DNA of 64,000 nucleotides from an uncultured Lachnospiraceae bacterium. GTDB taxonomy: Bacteria > Bacillota > Clostridia > Lachnospirales > Lachnospiraceae. Where the stretch lies: assembly GCA_910579085.1 (NCBI GenBank), contig CAJTRU010000002.1, positions 1 to 64,000 of the forward strand, given 5' to 3'. Numbering within the stretch: position 1 is the first letter of the stretch; every line of letters begins with the position of its first letter. The notes under the pieces are model-generated. The model was not told the DNA's origin, did not search any database, and saw nothing but the letters and a program-made list of their open reading frames with translations. Both the position numbers and the translations under genes were made by a program. Below, piece by piece: positions 27,378-37,400 of this stretch.

Positions 27378-28445
27378 TTACTGGCTTTTACGCAGTGTGA
27401 CAGCACTTGCAGCACTGCGTTTTTTATCATCATTAATTGCAGCATAATGCTTCTTGGTAGTATTTACATCATTATGTCCAAGTACATCTGCAACAAGATA
27501 AATATCACCTGTCTGGTGGTAAAGTGCTGTACCATATGTACTTCTTAATTTATGCGGGGTTATATGTTTAAATGTTGTAATCTGGCTGGCATATTCTTTT
27601 ACAAGGTTTTCAACAGCCTGTACTGTAATGCGGCGTTTCTGTATAGAGTAGAACAGGGCATGTTCATGGCCTTCTTTAGGTTTAACTATACATCTTGAAA
27701 TTTCTATATAATTGCCAAGTGCTTCAGCAACTTCATCACCAAAATAAACATATTCTTCTTTGCCGCCTTTGCGTATAATCCTTATTCTGTTTTCTTTAAA
27801 ATCAACGTCTTCAATATTTAATCCGACACATTCTGACACACGTATGCCAGTTCCAAGGAACAAGGTAAATATAGCAATATTCCTTAGTTTATTCTTTTCA
27901 TAATATGTTTTTTTAATGCCTTTAAGGTCTTTGCCGCCATGTTCAACAAGCGCTAAAAGCTCATCAACTTCATCATTATCAAGACGGATTATTTCATGTT
28001 CGTGTATTTTGGGCATGTCGATAACCTCAACAGGATTATTTTTGATGATTTTTCTTTTCTGGTAATACATATAAAAACTACGTAGTGAAGCCATTTTACG
28101 GTGAAGCCCGCGTTCATCATTAGTATATTTTTTACCATTGTAATAATATAATTTAAGATATTCCATATATTCCTCAATATCTACAGGTTCAAGATGCTCA
28201 AGATGTTCAAGTTTTATATCAGGGATAATATCAACATCCAGGCCAGAATTTTCAGATACAAGAAACCTGAAAAAAGTCCGGAGGTCATATGCATAACCAA
28301 CACGTGTCCTCGCAGATGTAGAAGGTTCAATGCCACGGAAAAAATCTTTACAGAATTTTGGCATTTCATTTAAAAGATTTCTTAACTTTTGTGTGTTCTG
28401 TTGTATACTTTGCTGATGATAAGTTTCATTATTTGATTTGCCCAT
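27378..28445 (-). CDS. Tyrosine recombinase, XerS-like
   Basis: 355 residues, close to the 356 of streptococcal XerS. N-terminal SAM-like core-binding domain (about 25-150), C-terminal catalytic domain with Arg in GTGIRVSE near 208, HKLRSTYG (HxxR) near 303, GHNDVNTTKKHY with the nucleophilic tyrosine near 338. AAAGGAG precedes the ATG. It stands alone, with a 34-bp palindrome upstream and at the switch in gene orientation, as expected of the chromosome-dimer-resolving recombinase. A mobile-element integrase is the alternative, but no phage or conjugation gene is nearby. Confidence 0.82.
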   Translation of the reverse strand: MGKSNNETYHQQSIQQNTQKLRNLLNEMPKFCKDFFRGIEPSTSARTRVGYAYDLRTFFRFLVSENSGLDVDIIPDIKLEHLEHLEPVDIEEYMEYLKLYYYNGKKYTNDERGLHRKMASLRSFYMYYQKRKIIKNNPVEVIDMPKIHEHEIIRLDNDEVDELLALVEHGGKDLKGIKKTYYEKNKLRNIAIFTLFLGTGIRVSECVGLNIEDVDFKENRIRIIRKGGKEEYVYFGDEVAEALGNYIEISRCIVKPKEGHEHALFYSIQKRRITVQAVENLVKEYASQITTFKHITPHKLRSTYGTALYHQTGDIYLVADVLGHNDVNTTKKHYAAINDDKKRSAASAVTLRKSQ

Positions 28446-28508
28446 AAAAATTCTCCTTTATAATTTTAGTTTTGAAAGAACAATAGTATATTTTTAACTG
28501 GTAATTAA

Positions 28509-28537
28509 ATTATAGAGCATTATTTTTATTTTTGCAA
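28509..28537 (-). promoter_or_regulatory. SigA-type promoter of the XerS-like gene
   Basis: On the minus strand TTGCAA (28532-28537), 17-nt spacer, TATAAT (28509-28514). It directly adjoins the dif-like palindrome. Confidence 0.7.
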
Positions 28538-28538
28538 C

Positions 28539-28572
28539 ATCTCTTTGTTAAACTGGAATTTATCAAAGAGAT
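28539..28572. other. Candidate dif / Xer recombination site
   Basis: A 34-bp near-palindrome: left arm ATCTCTTTGTTAAA, centre CTGGAA, right arm TTTATCAAAGAGAT. The 14-bp arms pair at 13 of 14 positions around a 6-bp centre, the geometry of Xer core sites. It lies 94 bp upstream of the XerS-like start and just above its -35, so an operator role is the main alternative. Confidence 0.5.
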
Positions 28573-28655
28573 AAAAATATATATAAATACAAAAAATTAC
28601 CTCTCTTCCCCTGCCTGCTTCCTGCTATAATACCGCAATATGTTTAAAACACATA

Positions 28656-28685
28656 CAGGGTTTCCAGATAAAACTGGAAACCCTG
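28656..28685 (-). terminator. Terminator of the blaI-like gene
   Basis: CAGGGTTTCCAG / CTGGAAACCCTG, a perfect 12-bp stem with a 6-nt loop, 20 bp after the stop codon. Confidence 0.65.
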
Positions 28686-28704
28686 TTACAAGCCCTGTTA
28701 CTTT

Positions 28705-29073
28705 TTAAGAAGCTGTCTGTTCTGCTATAATTTTCCTAAGTTCTTCAATATCTTTGCCAGATAGCTTCTGGTCTGCCAGATATACAGATATAAAATTAGA
28801 AACCGAACCATTATATAGCTGGTTTAATAAAACCTGGGTTTCTGTATCCTGTATTTTCTTTTTAGAAATATTTGCCCTGCATATAAACCCTGGGTCTTCC
28901 CTTATAATAGCACCTTTATCAATAAGCCGTTTAATTACGGTATATGTAGTGTTTTTTTCCCATCCGATATATTCTTTAATAATTTTGGCAATATCCCTCG
29001 CAGCTAATGCTTTATTAGACCATAAAAGCTCCATTACATTTAATTCTCCTTCATGTAACCGTATTTCCCCCAT
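28705..29073 (-). CDS. BlaI/MecI/CopY-family transcriptional repressor
   Basis: 122 residues. The winged helix fills about 1-75 (LHEGELNVMELLW, then WEKNTTYTVIKRLIDKGAI as recognition region), followed by a dimerisation helix bundle. Family members repress beta-lactamase or copper genes and are often inactivated by a BlaR1 protease, but no BlaR1-like gene is adjacent. GGAGG precedes the ATG. A palindrome inside its own promoter suggests autoregulation. Target genes are unknown; the divergent DUF4474 gene is a candidate. Confidence 0.87.
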   Translation of the reverse strand: MGEIRLHEGELNVMELLWSNKALAARDIAKIIKEYIGWEKNTTYTVIKRLIDKGAIIREDPGFICRANISKKKIQDTETQVLLNQLYNGSVSNFISVYLADQKLSGKDIEELRKIIAEQTAS

Positions 29074-29207
29074 TTAAACATACCTCCTGAAATGCCTGTA
29101 GTATCCTATATCGTTACAATAGTAAAGCATAAGAAAGCACAAATTAAAACAGCCATATTTAATGACTGGTAAGTTCTTAAATATAACTGCCCGTTTCCAA
29201 TAGATAT

Positions 29208-29236
29208 ATTCTACTATTGGTAGTAACCAGTGTCAA
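29208..29236 (-). promoter_or_regulatory. Promoter of the blaI-like gene with embedded operator
   Basis: On the minus strand TTGACA (29231-29236), 17-nt spacer, TAGAAT (29208-29213). A palindrome TACTA-TTGG-TAGTA (29212-29225) sits between and over these boxes. A second TACTATTG occurs on the minus strand near 29120. Together with the BlaI family habit of autorepression this suggests an operator. Confidence 0.65.
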
Positions 29237-29345
29237 TACAAATATAAAATAATTTATAGTATAATTTCCGGGTTAAAACTTTATTTGTACCACTCAGTTT
29301 TCTATTTCATATAATATTACAAATACTTTCTGGAGGATTTTTATT

Positions 29346-30272
29346 ATGTACTTATTATTTGGGATTTTAATTCTCATATGTATACTTTTCTCTCTTATTT
29401 TCCATATAAGAAAAAAGAGAATAATCCGTAAAATCTGTGAAATGCAGCTTGAACAAAAAGTTTGCCTGCTAAACCAGATTATGGAACCATTTGGATTTTG
29501 TTATTCCCCTTCACAAGATATAATTACCTCACGGACTGATGCATGGCAGAAAAAGTTTGGATACTGCGCTTTATATGATAAAACAGCAGTCCATTTTTCT
29601 ATGGTATTTGACTGTGAGCCAATTTATTTTAACTATAATAACCGTACCTGGATGTTTGAGTTCTGGAAAGGCCAGTATGGAATAAGCACTGGCGCTGAAA
29701 TTGGTTTATATTGTGCTGACAGGGTTTTAAGCCCGTGGGAATATGATAAAACACTTTTTCATGGCATAAGTGACAAGGAACTGATGCCCGTTACAATGAC
29801 AGCATATTATAAAGGAAGCCCGTTATTTACTGCCTGCCAGCCGCACTGGTGGCTTACAGGTTTCTGCCCTGGCAGGTTCTGCTGGCCTGGAGACCTGGCA
29901 CTACGTGTTTCTATTACATTTAAAAGCGAAAATATGATGTACTGTTTTTTAACCAGCCTTGTACAGTCAGGCTATATAAAATGTGGAATTTCAGTCTGCG
30001 ACATGACAGTTTCATTTATGTTTGTAAAACCATTTTCCAAACAGCCTTGCTGTAAAACCTGCTTTAGCGCAAGATGGGCACAATTTAAAAACAGGCTTTT
30101 CTGTAAATTGTATATGTGGGTAACAAGGCCTTTCAGATGTACACTTGACAAAATTTTATATTTATATTATTTTCTGCCTTTTGCATTCAGGCATATGCTT
30201 TGCATGAAGAAACACAAAAAGCAGAAATTCCGCAAACCGCGGAGAAAGGAAAGACGCAGGCATGGGATTTGA
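29346..30272 (+). CDS. DUF4474 membrane-anchored protein
   Basis: 308 residues. One N-terminal membrane segment (about 2-20), then a DUF4474-like domain with the recognisable QDIITSRTDAWQKKFGYC and WMFEFWKGQYGISTGAEIGLY. Function of the family is unknown. The last 50 residues are strongly basic (KKHKKQKFRKPRRKERRR). GGAGG precedes the ATG. A possible promoter is TTGTAC (29285) with TATAAT (29310), 19 bp apart. The end overlaps the phosphoesterase gene by 11 bp, so the two are an operon. Confidence 0.75.
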   Translation: MYLLFGILILICILFSLIFHIRKKRIIRKICEMQLEQKVCLLNQIMEPFGFCYSPSQDIITSRTDAWQKKFGYCALYDKTAVHFSMVFDCEPIYFNYNNRTWMFEFWKGQYGISTGAEIGLYCADRVLSPWEYDKTLFHGISDKELMPVTMTAYYKGSPLFTACQPHWWLTGFCPGRFCWPGDLALRVSITFKSENMMYCFLTSLVQSGYIKCGISVCDMTVSFMFVKPFSKQPCCKTCFSARWAQFKNRLFCKLYMWVTRPFRCTLDKILYLYYFLPFAFRHMLCMKKHKKQKFRKPRRKERRRHGI

Positions 30273-31146
30273 AAGCCGTATCCAGAAGACATTTGACAAT
30301 TCCCTTAATCTCCCGCTCTATCCAGGTTCAAAATATGTTATATTCAGTGACTGCCACCGTGGCACTGGCAGGGCAAATGATAATTTCCTGCACAACGAAT
30401 TCCTTTACCTTGCTGCCCTGCGCCACTATTACCAGAAAGGATTTACTTATATTGAACTTGGTGATGCTGATGAATTATGGGAAAACCGTTCTATGCAGAG
30501 CATTAAGGAAAACCACATGCAGAGTTTTGAAATGCTTTCACTGTTTTACATGCAGAACCGCTTTTTTGCAGTTTATGGCAACCATGATATAACTAAAAAA
30601 AGCGGTAAATTTCCTAAAAAGCATTTCTTCTCTTTTTATTGTGTCAAAACACTTTGCGACAGGCCGCTTTTTCCTGATATTACATTTTATCCAGGAATTA
30701 TATTACATGATAAACTTAAAGGCCATGATATTTATATGACACATGGACACCAGGCAGATTTGCTTAACAGCACATTCTGGCGTTTATCACGTTTTCTGGT
30801 GCGTTATGTATGGAGGCCTCTGGAAAGCATTGGAGTTCCAGACCCGACAAGCGCTGCTAAAAATAATACCAGGAAGAAAAAGTCTGAAAAGAAACTGGCA
30901 GGATGGGCACTGGAAAATAAACATCTGCTTATTACAGGACATACACACCATCCAATGACAGGTTCTAAAACCTCGCCATACTGTAATACTGGAAGCTGTG
31001 TACATCCTGCTGGTATAACTGCTATAGAAATAGAGAGACGCAATATTACTCTTGTTAAATGGTTTGTAAGTACTAAAAAGGATATGGAATTATATGCTTC
31101 ACGCGAAATACTCGGAAACCAGGCATCAATTGATGCATACTTTTAA
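30262..31146 (+). CDS. Calcineurin-like metallophosphoesterase
   Basis: 294 residues with the five metal motifs in order: FSDCHRG near 29, ELGDADELW near 67, YGNHD near 108, THGHQ near 161 and TGHTHHP near 228. This pattern resembles LpxH-type (UDP-diacylglucosamine) hydrolases, but a Gram-positive host lacks that substrate, so the real one is unknown. No signal peptide. Coupled to the upstream DUF4474 gene by an 11-bp overlap and followed by a strong terminator. Confidence 0.85.
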   Translation: MGFESRIQKTFDNSLNLPLYPGSKYVIFSDCHRGTGRANDNFLHNEFLYLAALRHYYQKGFTYIELGDADELWENRSMQSIKENHMQSFEMLSLFYMQNRFFAVYGNHDITKKSGKFPKKHFFSFYCVKTLCDRPLFPDITFYPGIILHDKLKGHDIYMTHGHQADLLNSTFWRLSRFLVRYVWRPLESIGVPDPTSAAKNNTRKKKSEKKLAGWALENKHLLITGHTHHPMTGSKTSPYCNTGSCVHPAGITAIEIERRNITLVKWFVSTKKDMELYASREILGNQASIDAYF

Positions 31147-31188
31147 TAATACTGTTTTATACAACAGTGTATAATATTATAATATTAC

Positions 31189-31230
31189 AAATCCCTGGAA
31201 AATTAAAATATTTCCAGGGATTTGTTTTTT
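31189..31230 (+). terminator. Rho-independent terminator after the phosphoesterase gene
   Basis: AAATCCCTGGAA / TTCCAGGGATTT stem followed by GTTTTTTT. Confidence 0.85.
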
Positions 31231-31233
31231 TAC

Positions 31234-31273
31234 TTGTTATTTTAATAGATTACTGGTATTATACTGGTAATCT
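31234..31273 (+). promoter_or_regulatory. Promoter with overlapping operator for the GH30 gene
   Basis: TTGTTA (31234-31239), 17-nt spacer, TATTAT (31257-31262). A 27-bp imperfect palindrome from AGATTAC (31247) to GTAATCT (31273), centred on 31260, covers the -10, a typical repressor layout for a sugar-responsive gene. Confidence 0.55.
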
Positions 31274-31335
31274 AAAGGCGGCTAAAAAATATTTTATAAT
31301 AAAACCGTTATAATAAAGAAAGGCAAGGGTTAAAT

Positions 31336-32676
31336 ATGGATAAAAAAGCATTATGGATTTCAACTACCAGAAAAGATTACTGGACCAATAAAGAAATCCC
31401 ATATATTACAGAAGAAGACAAAAATAAAGATATTATAATTGATGCAGATACTTGTTACCAGACAATGGACCAAAAGCCATGGGGAGGCTGTTTTGCTGAC
31501 CGTGGCTATATGGCTATGGAAAAGCTGCCAGACCAGCAGAAACAGAAAATTATAAATTCGCTTTTTGGCGATGACGGGCTTCATTTTACAACAGCACGCC
31601 TGCCACTTGGCAATAATGATTTCTCAGATACGCATAAATCATATAATGAAAATACTGGTGATTTTTTAATGGAACATTTCAGCCTTGCAACAGATACAGC
31701 TTATCTCCTGCCATATATTAAAATGGCACTACAGGCAAGGCCAGATATAGACTTTTTTGCAACTCCGTGGTCACCACCGTCATGGATGAAACAAAACAAC
31801 TGTATACATGGAACAGATGATAATAACAGGATTATCTTCCAGCCAGAAATATTAAAAGCATACGCCAGGTATTTTATAAAATATATTGAAGAATACAAGA
31901 AACATGGTATACATATAAGCGCTATTACACCACAGAATGAACCTACAATGAATACACTTTACGCTTCATGTGTATGGACAGGCGAAGAACTTAATGTATT
32001 TATAAGGGATTATTTATATCCAGCGTTAAAAGAAGCAGGTATTAATAATACAGAAATATGGCTTGGTACATTTACAGACTCAAATGCTTCCCTTGTTGTC
32101 CCTGCACTTGAAGATAAAGAAACAAACGGGATAATAGATGCCGTATGCTTCCAGTGGTGGGGTTCTTATCTTGGAAAGGCTGTACAAAGGGCATATGGCA
32201 AGAAACTAATACAGTCAGAAACAAAATGTGGTGATGGCAAAAATGACTGGAACTATGCAGAAGAACAGTTCGGCTGTTTTAAAGAATTTCTGGAAGCAGG
32301 CGTAACCCGTTATTATATATGGAATATGGTACTTGATGAAAAAGGCGCAAATACTGCAAGCAGTCCCTGGTACCAGAATTCACCAGTAACCGTTGACAGC
32401 CATACATCGGAAATTACTTTCTGCCCAAGCTATTATCTTACAAAACATTTTAGTAATTTAATAGCAGGCGGTGCAAAGCGCATAGACGTAAAAATTAAAT
32501 GCAGCTGCCAGGATATAGATATAATTGCATTTAAAAATCCTGATGGAAAAGTTATTACTGAGATAAAAAATGGTTCTGATACAAATGTAACACCTGTAAT
32601 AGATATCTGTGGAAAATTAATACAGCCAGAAATAGAAGCACATTCAATTAATTCATTTATAACCAGTAGTAAATAA
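31336..32676 (+). CDS. Glycoside hydrolase family 30 enzyme
   Basis: 446 residues. The GH30 (beta/alpha)8 barrel with side beta domain is recognisable: FATPWSPPSWMK near 140, acid/base Glu in ITPQNEPTM near 200 and nucleophile Glu in IQSETKCGDG near 297. No signal peptide, so it acts inside the cell, probably on imported beta-linked oligosaccharides or glycosides. The exact substrate cannot be read; family members cleave beta-1,6-glucan, glucosylceramide, xylan or fucosides. GAAAGG before the ATG. Own promoter and flanking terminators. Confidence 0.87.
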   Translation: MDKKALWISTTRKDYWTNKEIPYITEEDKNKDIIIDADTCYQTMDQKPWGGCFADRGYMAMEKLPDQQKQKIINSLFGDDGLHFTTARLPLGNNDFSDTHKSYNENTGDFLMEHFSLATDTAYLLPYIKMALQARPDIDFFATPWSPPSWMKQNNCIHGTDDNNRIIFQPEILKAYARYFIKYIEEYKKHGIHISAITPQNEPTMNTLYASCVWTGEELNVFIRDYLYPALKEAGINNTEIWLGTFTDSNASLVVPALEDKETNGIIDAVCFQWWGSYLGKAVQRAYGKKLIQSETKCGDGKNDWNYAEEQFGCFKEFLEAGVTRYYIWNMVLDEKGANTASSPWYQNSPVTVDSHTSEITFCPSYYLTKHFSNLIAGGAKRIDVKIKCSCQDIDIIAFKNPDGKVITEIKNGSDTNVTPVIDICGKLIQPEIEAHSINSFITSSK

Positions 32677-32725
32677 ATGTACAGGCACACTGGTATTTTA
32701 CAAAATACATTATGTTTGTTAAAAC

Positions 32726-32777
32726 AAAAAACTTCCTGGAACAATGTATTTTTACATAATTCCTTGGAAGTTTTTTT
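32726..32777. terminator. Bidirectional terminator between GH30 and the AAA protein
   Basis: AAAAAACTTCC (32726-32736) pairs with GGAAGTTTTTTT (32766-32777); both strands end in T runs between convergent genes. Confidence 0.7.
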
Positions 32778-32818
32778 GTTTTAATCTTATTATTATACTT
32801 TTATTTAAAGTAGTAAAA

Positions 32819-34429
32819 CTATACAGTTGCTTCAACTAATATTTTATCACCAATTAAAATATGTTTTATTCCAGTCTGTTTGTTTTTGTTAAAATTATAA
32901 CTAAGCATATAACCTTTCTTTAAATGATAATGTTCCAGGTAATTTGCAAGCTGTTCTTCACCACGCTGGTTATATGAATTACCACGCCATATTTTTAATT
33001 CAATTATTATCTGTTCGCCATTATAATCTATTATTACATCTGTACGTTCCATATTACGGGTTCTGGACTCAATATAATAGTTACCTGTTCCATTTATAAT
33101 TGGTTTAAGATATAGTAAAAAGTATTTTCTTCCATCTTCTTCATTAAACCTGTCTGTCTGGTCTCCATATAAATCATTGAAATGAACTATAAACCGTTCT
33201 AATAAAAGTTCCATATCCAGATAACCATTATTTATAAAACTGTTTTTATCATGCAGGGCGGCTTTATAAATATCCGTATTCTGGTTTCTTGCAGATGTTA
33301 AGAAAAAGTTATAGAATACAATTTCAAATATTCTGTTTGTAATTGCAACTGTACCATTAATATTTTTTATAAAACCAAACATTTCAGCCATTGAAATTTC
33401 CTGGTCTAATGGGTTATAAGCAATTTCTTTTCCTGTAAATAAAGTTAAATAAACAATTTGTTCCAGCTCTGGAAAATCATATAGTTTATTTATCATAGAC
33501 TCAAAAAGGGTATTTTTTTCTCCAATAAGAACTTTTTCTGCTTCAAGAAAGCCTTTATATGTCCATGCTGCTTTAAGTTCTGGAAAATTTTTACTTCCTG
33601 CAATTTCTTCATCAATAATTTTACAAATTTTTGATACAAGAAAAGGATAACCTGATGTATATTCATAAACCAGTTTTGCTATATTAGAAATGTCCATTCC
33701 TGTAGCATGGTCTTTTTCATAATCCTGTAACATTCCTGAAATATCATTTTCAGAAAACCCCATTTCAACTTTGAAATCTGCTGCGATGTTCCAGGGACTG
33801 TTATTTTTGTGTTCTTCACCAGGACGGAATTTGCCTTTAAGGTTTTTTATATCATATACACCTGCCAGGATAACTGAATGTAATGCTGGTGACTGGCCAC
33901 GGTCAATATAATATCCTCTTAACTGGGCTAAAAAGTCAAGAAATACCTGGTTATTTGCAGCACTGTCAACCTCATCAATTACCAGTACAAGCGGTTTGTC
34001 TGATACTTTGCAGATATCACTTATATATTGGAATAATTCTACTAATTCTAAATCTTCTATATTCTCTTTTAATGCTTTTTCAAGATTTTTTACTTGTTTT
34101 TCCATTTCCTTTGTAATGCATATTTCCAGGTTTTGTATTATACGTATAAATGCTTTTGCAAATGCCACCGAGAATGTATTTTCGTTTTTAAATTTTGCAC
34201 TGCTCATTTGCATCTGGAAATCCATGCTTATTACATAATATTCATCTGCAATATAATCTTTTAAAGCCCTGAGTGTTGTTGTTTTGCCATACTGGCGTGC
34301 CCTGTTTATTGTGAAATATTCACCTCTGTCTATATATTCTTTAATCTGTGCCAGCCTGGAACTAATGTCAGCCATATAATGTAATGTCGGGTTACAGCAG
34401 GCAGTTATATTAAAGATTTTTCCCATCAC
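32819..34429 (-). CDS. AAA-like ATPase with C-terminal PD-(D/E)XK nuclease domain
   Basis: 536 residues. The N-terminal P-loop region reads NRARQYGKTTTLRAL near 43-57, an AAA_35-like variant; Walker B LVLVIDEVDS near 149. The C-terminus has the nuclease pattern RTDVIIDYNGEQIIIELK near 470-490 (Asp ... Glu-x-Lys) and a following QxxxY-type helix (EEQLANYLEHY). Such fusions are numerous in gut Clostridia and Bacteroidia and are of unknown role, possibly mobile or defence related. GGGGG before the ATG. Stands alone after polC. Confidence 0.8.
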   Translation of the reverse strand: MMGKIFNITACCNPTLHYMADISSRLAQIKEYIDRGEYFTINRARQYGKTTTLRALKDYIADEYYVISMDFQMQMSSAKFKNENTFSVAFAKAFIRIIQNLEICITKEMEKQVKNLEKALKENIEDLELVELFQYISDICKVSDKPLVLVIDEVDSAANNQVFLDFLAQLRGYYIDRGQSPALHSVILAGVYDIKNLKGKFRPGEEHKNNSPWNIAADFKVEMGFSENDISGMLQDYEKDHATGMDISNIAKLVYEYTSGYPFLVSKICKIIDEEIAGSKNFPELKAAWTYKGFLEAEKVLIGEKNTLFESMINKLYDFPELEQIVYLTLFTGKEIAYNPLDQEISMAEMFGFIKNINGTVAITNRIFEIVFYNFFLTSARNQNTDIYKAALHDKNSFINNGYLDMELLLERFIVHFNDLYGDQTDRFNEEDGRKYFLLYLKPIINGTGNYYIESRTRNMERTDVIIDYNGEQIIIELKIWRGNSYNQRGEEQLANYLEHYHLKKGYMLSYNFNKNKQTGIKHILIGDKILVEATV

Positions 34430-34454
34430 ATCCCCCTTTCCTGCATTATTCTCT

Positions 34455-37400
34455 TTACATAGCCAGGAAGTCCATTATTGACATCTGGTTACTGTGTGGC
34501 ATATCTCCCATCAGCCCCATGTCTGCCATTGCTTCTACTACTTTTTCACTTACTTTGCAGCGGTTTTTAAAATCCTCACGTGAAAGGAATTTACCTTTAC
34601 TTGCTTCATCTTCTATCATTTCCGCCGCTTTGTCACCAAGCCCGTCTATTGTGGAAAATGAAGGCATAAGTTTTCCATCTGTAATCTGGAAACGGTTTGC
34701 TTTTGCCCTGTATATATCAAGTTTTACAAATCCAAAGCCTCTCGCATACATTTCCTGTACTATACGCATATCTTCATATGTATCTTTTTCTTTATCTGAA
34801 AGTTCATTTTTACGTTTGCGGTAATCTTCCATATAATACTCAAGCCTTTCCCTGCCAAGGCACATAAGTTCATAGTTAAATGATGTTGCACGTATGCTGA
34901 AAAATGCGGCATAATACGCAAGCGGGTAATACACTTTAAAGTATGCTACACGTATAGCCATCATAACATATGCGGCAGCATGTGCTTTTGGGAACATGTA
35001 TTTAATACGTTTGCAGGATTCAATATACCATTCTGGCACATTACATGCCAGCATATCTTCTTCCATATCAGGTGTAAGTCCTTTGCCCTTACGCACACTT
35101 TCCATTATTTTAAATGAACGTTCATTTTCAACACCCATACGGATAAGATATGTCATAATATCATCACGTGTACATATTGCAGTTGACAGTGTGCAGTCAC
35201 CATTTGCAATAAAATACTGCGCATTGTCAAGCCATACATTTGTACCATGTGACAGCCCTGAGATACGTACAAGGTCAGAAAAGTTCTTTGGCTTTGCTTC
35301 CATAAGCATCCCATGCACAAACTGTGTGCCAAACTCGGGCAGCCCAAGGCAGCCAAGTGTACATCCGCCAATATCTTCTGGCTTTATTCCAAGTGCTGTT
35401 GTGTTTTCAAAAAGTGACAATACTTTTGCATCATCCATTCTTATCTTTGAGGCGTCAACATCTGTAAGGTCTTCAAGCATACGTATCATTGTAGGGTCCT
35501 GGTGCCCAAGTATATCAAGTTTAAGCAGGTTGGCATCTATTTTATGGTAATCAAAATGTGTTGTAATTATCTTAGTAGACATATCATTAGCAGGATGCTG
35601 TACTGGCGTAAATGTATAGATTTCTTCACCCATTGGAAGTACAACTATACCACCTGGATGCTGCCCTGTGCTCCGGCGCACACCTGTACATCCTTCAGAA
35701 ATACGCTCTATCTCTGCTTTACGCTTTGTTTCCTCATGCTCTTCATAATACTTTTTAACATAGCCGTATGCTGTTTTATCAGCAAGAGTGCCAACCGTGC
35801 CTGCCCTGAATGTGTGTCCTGCCCCGAATATTACTTCTGTGTAATCATGCGCATTACTCTGGTATTCGCTTGAAAAGTTAAGGTCTATATCAGGTTCTTT
35901 ATCACCTTTAAACCCAAGAAACGTTTCAAATGGTATATCATGGCCGTCTTTTTCAAGCATATGCCCACATTCCGGGCATTTTTTATCTGGCATATCACAT
36001 GCAGAACTTCCAGCAAATGCCTTTACATCTTCTGAATCGAAATCATAGTAATGGCATTCTGGGCAGTAATAATGTGCTGAAAGCGGGTTTACTTCAGTAA
36101 TTCCTGCCATTGTTGCAACAAATGATGAGCCTACAGAACCTCTTGAACCTACAAGGTAGCCATCTTCATTTGATTTCCACACAAGTTTCTGTGCGATAAT
36201 ATACATAACTGCATAGCCATTGCTTATAATTGAATTAAGTTCCCTTTCAAGCCTTTCTACTACTACAGGCGGAAGGTCTTTACCATATATTGAATGTGCC
36301 TTATTATAGCAGATTTCCCTTAAGTCATTATCTGAATTTTCAATTTCAGGCGGGCATTTCCTAGGGCTGCATGGACTTATATAGTCAATCATATCTGCAA
36401 TAAGGTTTGTATTGGTTATAACAATTTCTTCTGCTTTTTTAGAACCAAGGTACTGGAACTCTGAAAGCATCTCTTCTGTAGTCCTGTAATAAAGCGGCGC
36501 TTGCTGGTCTGCATCAGCAAACCCCTTTCCAGACATAATAATGCGCCTGTATACTTCGTCTTCTGCATTGAGGAAATGTACATCACATGTAGCAACTACA
36601 AGTTTATTATACTCTTCTCCAAGTGAAACGATTTTACGGTTGATTTCCATAAGGTCGTTCTCATCCTGGATATGCGGAAACCTGTTATTATCACGAAGCA
36701 TAAATGCATTATTGCCAAGTGGCTGTATTTCAAGGTAATCATAAAATTTAACAAGCCTGTCTATCTCTTCTTCTGGCCTTTCCTCAAGTATTGCCCTGTA
36801 AAGTTCCCCTGCTTCACAGGCAGAGCCAATCATAAGCCCCTCACTATACTGGAGGTACAGGCTTTTAGGAAGTTTTGGCCTTCTGTTAAAGTATTTAAGA
36901 TGGGACTCCGACACAAGCCTGTACAGGTTTACACGGCCCGTTTCATTTTTAGCCAGTATTACTGCATGGTATGATGGAAGTTTCCTTATTGTTTCATCAC
37001 CAGGCCTGCCAAATTCGTTAAGGCCATCCAGTGTAGTTATCCCCTTGTCCTCAAGCCTTTTTACCAGTTTTATAAATATTTCTGCCGTAGCACCTGCATC
37101 ATCAACAGCACGGTGGTGGTTCTCAAGTGAAACACCAAGGGTTTTTGCAACTGTGTCAAGCTTATATTTTTTAAGTTCTGGCAGAATTGCCCTTGACATG
37201 GAAACAGTGTCTATTACAGTAAAATCCGTGTGTATTCCCCTGTCTTTTGCCTTCTGGTATATAAATCCTGTATCAAATGAGGCATTATGTGCTACAAGAA
37301 CCGCATTTCCGCAGAAATCAAGGAATTCTGGGAGTACAGTGTCTATTGATGGTGCATCTGAAACCATCTGGTCAGTAATGCTTGTAAGTTCCTGTATATT

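Noticed and set aside
28539..28572. Palindrome as an ordinary terminator
   Set aside because: No T run follows in either direction, it lies upstream of a promoter, and the next upstream gene (blaI-like) has its own terminator at 28656.
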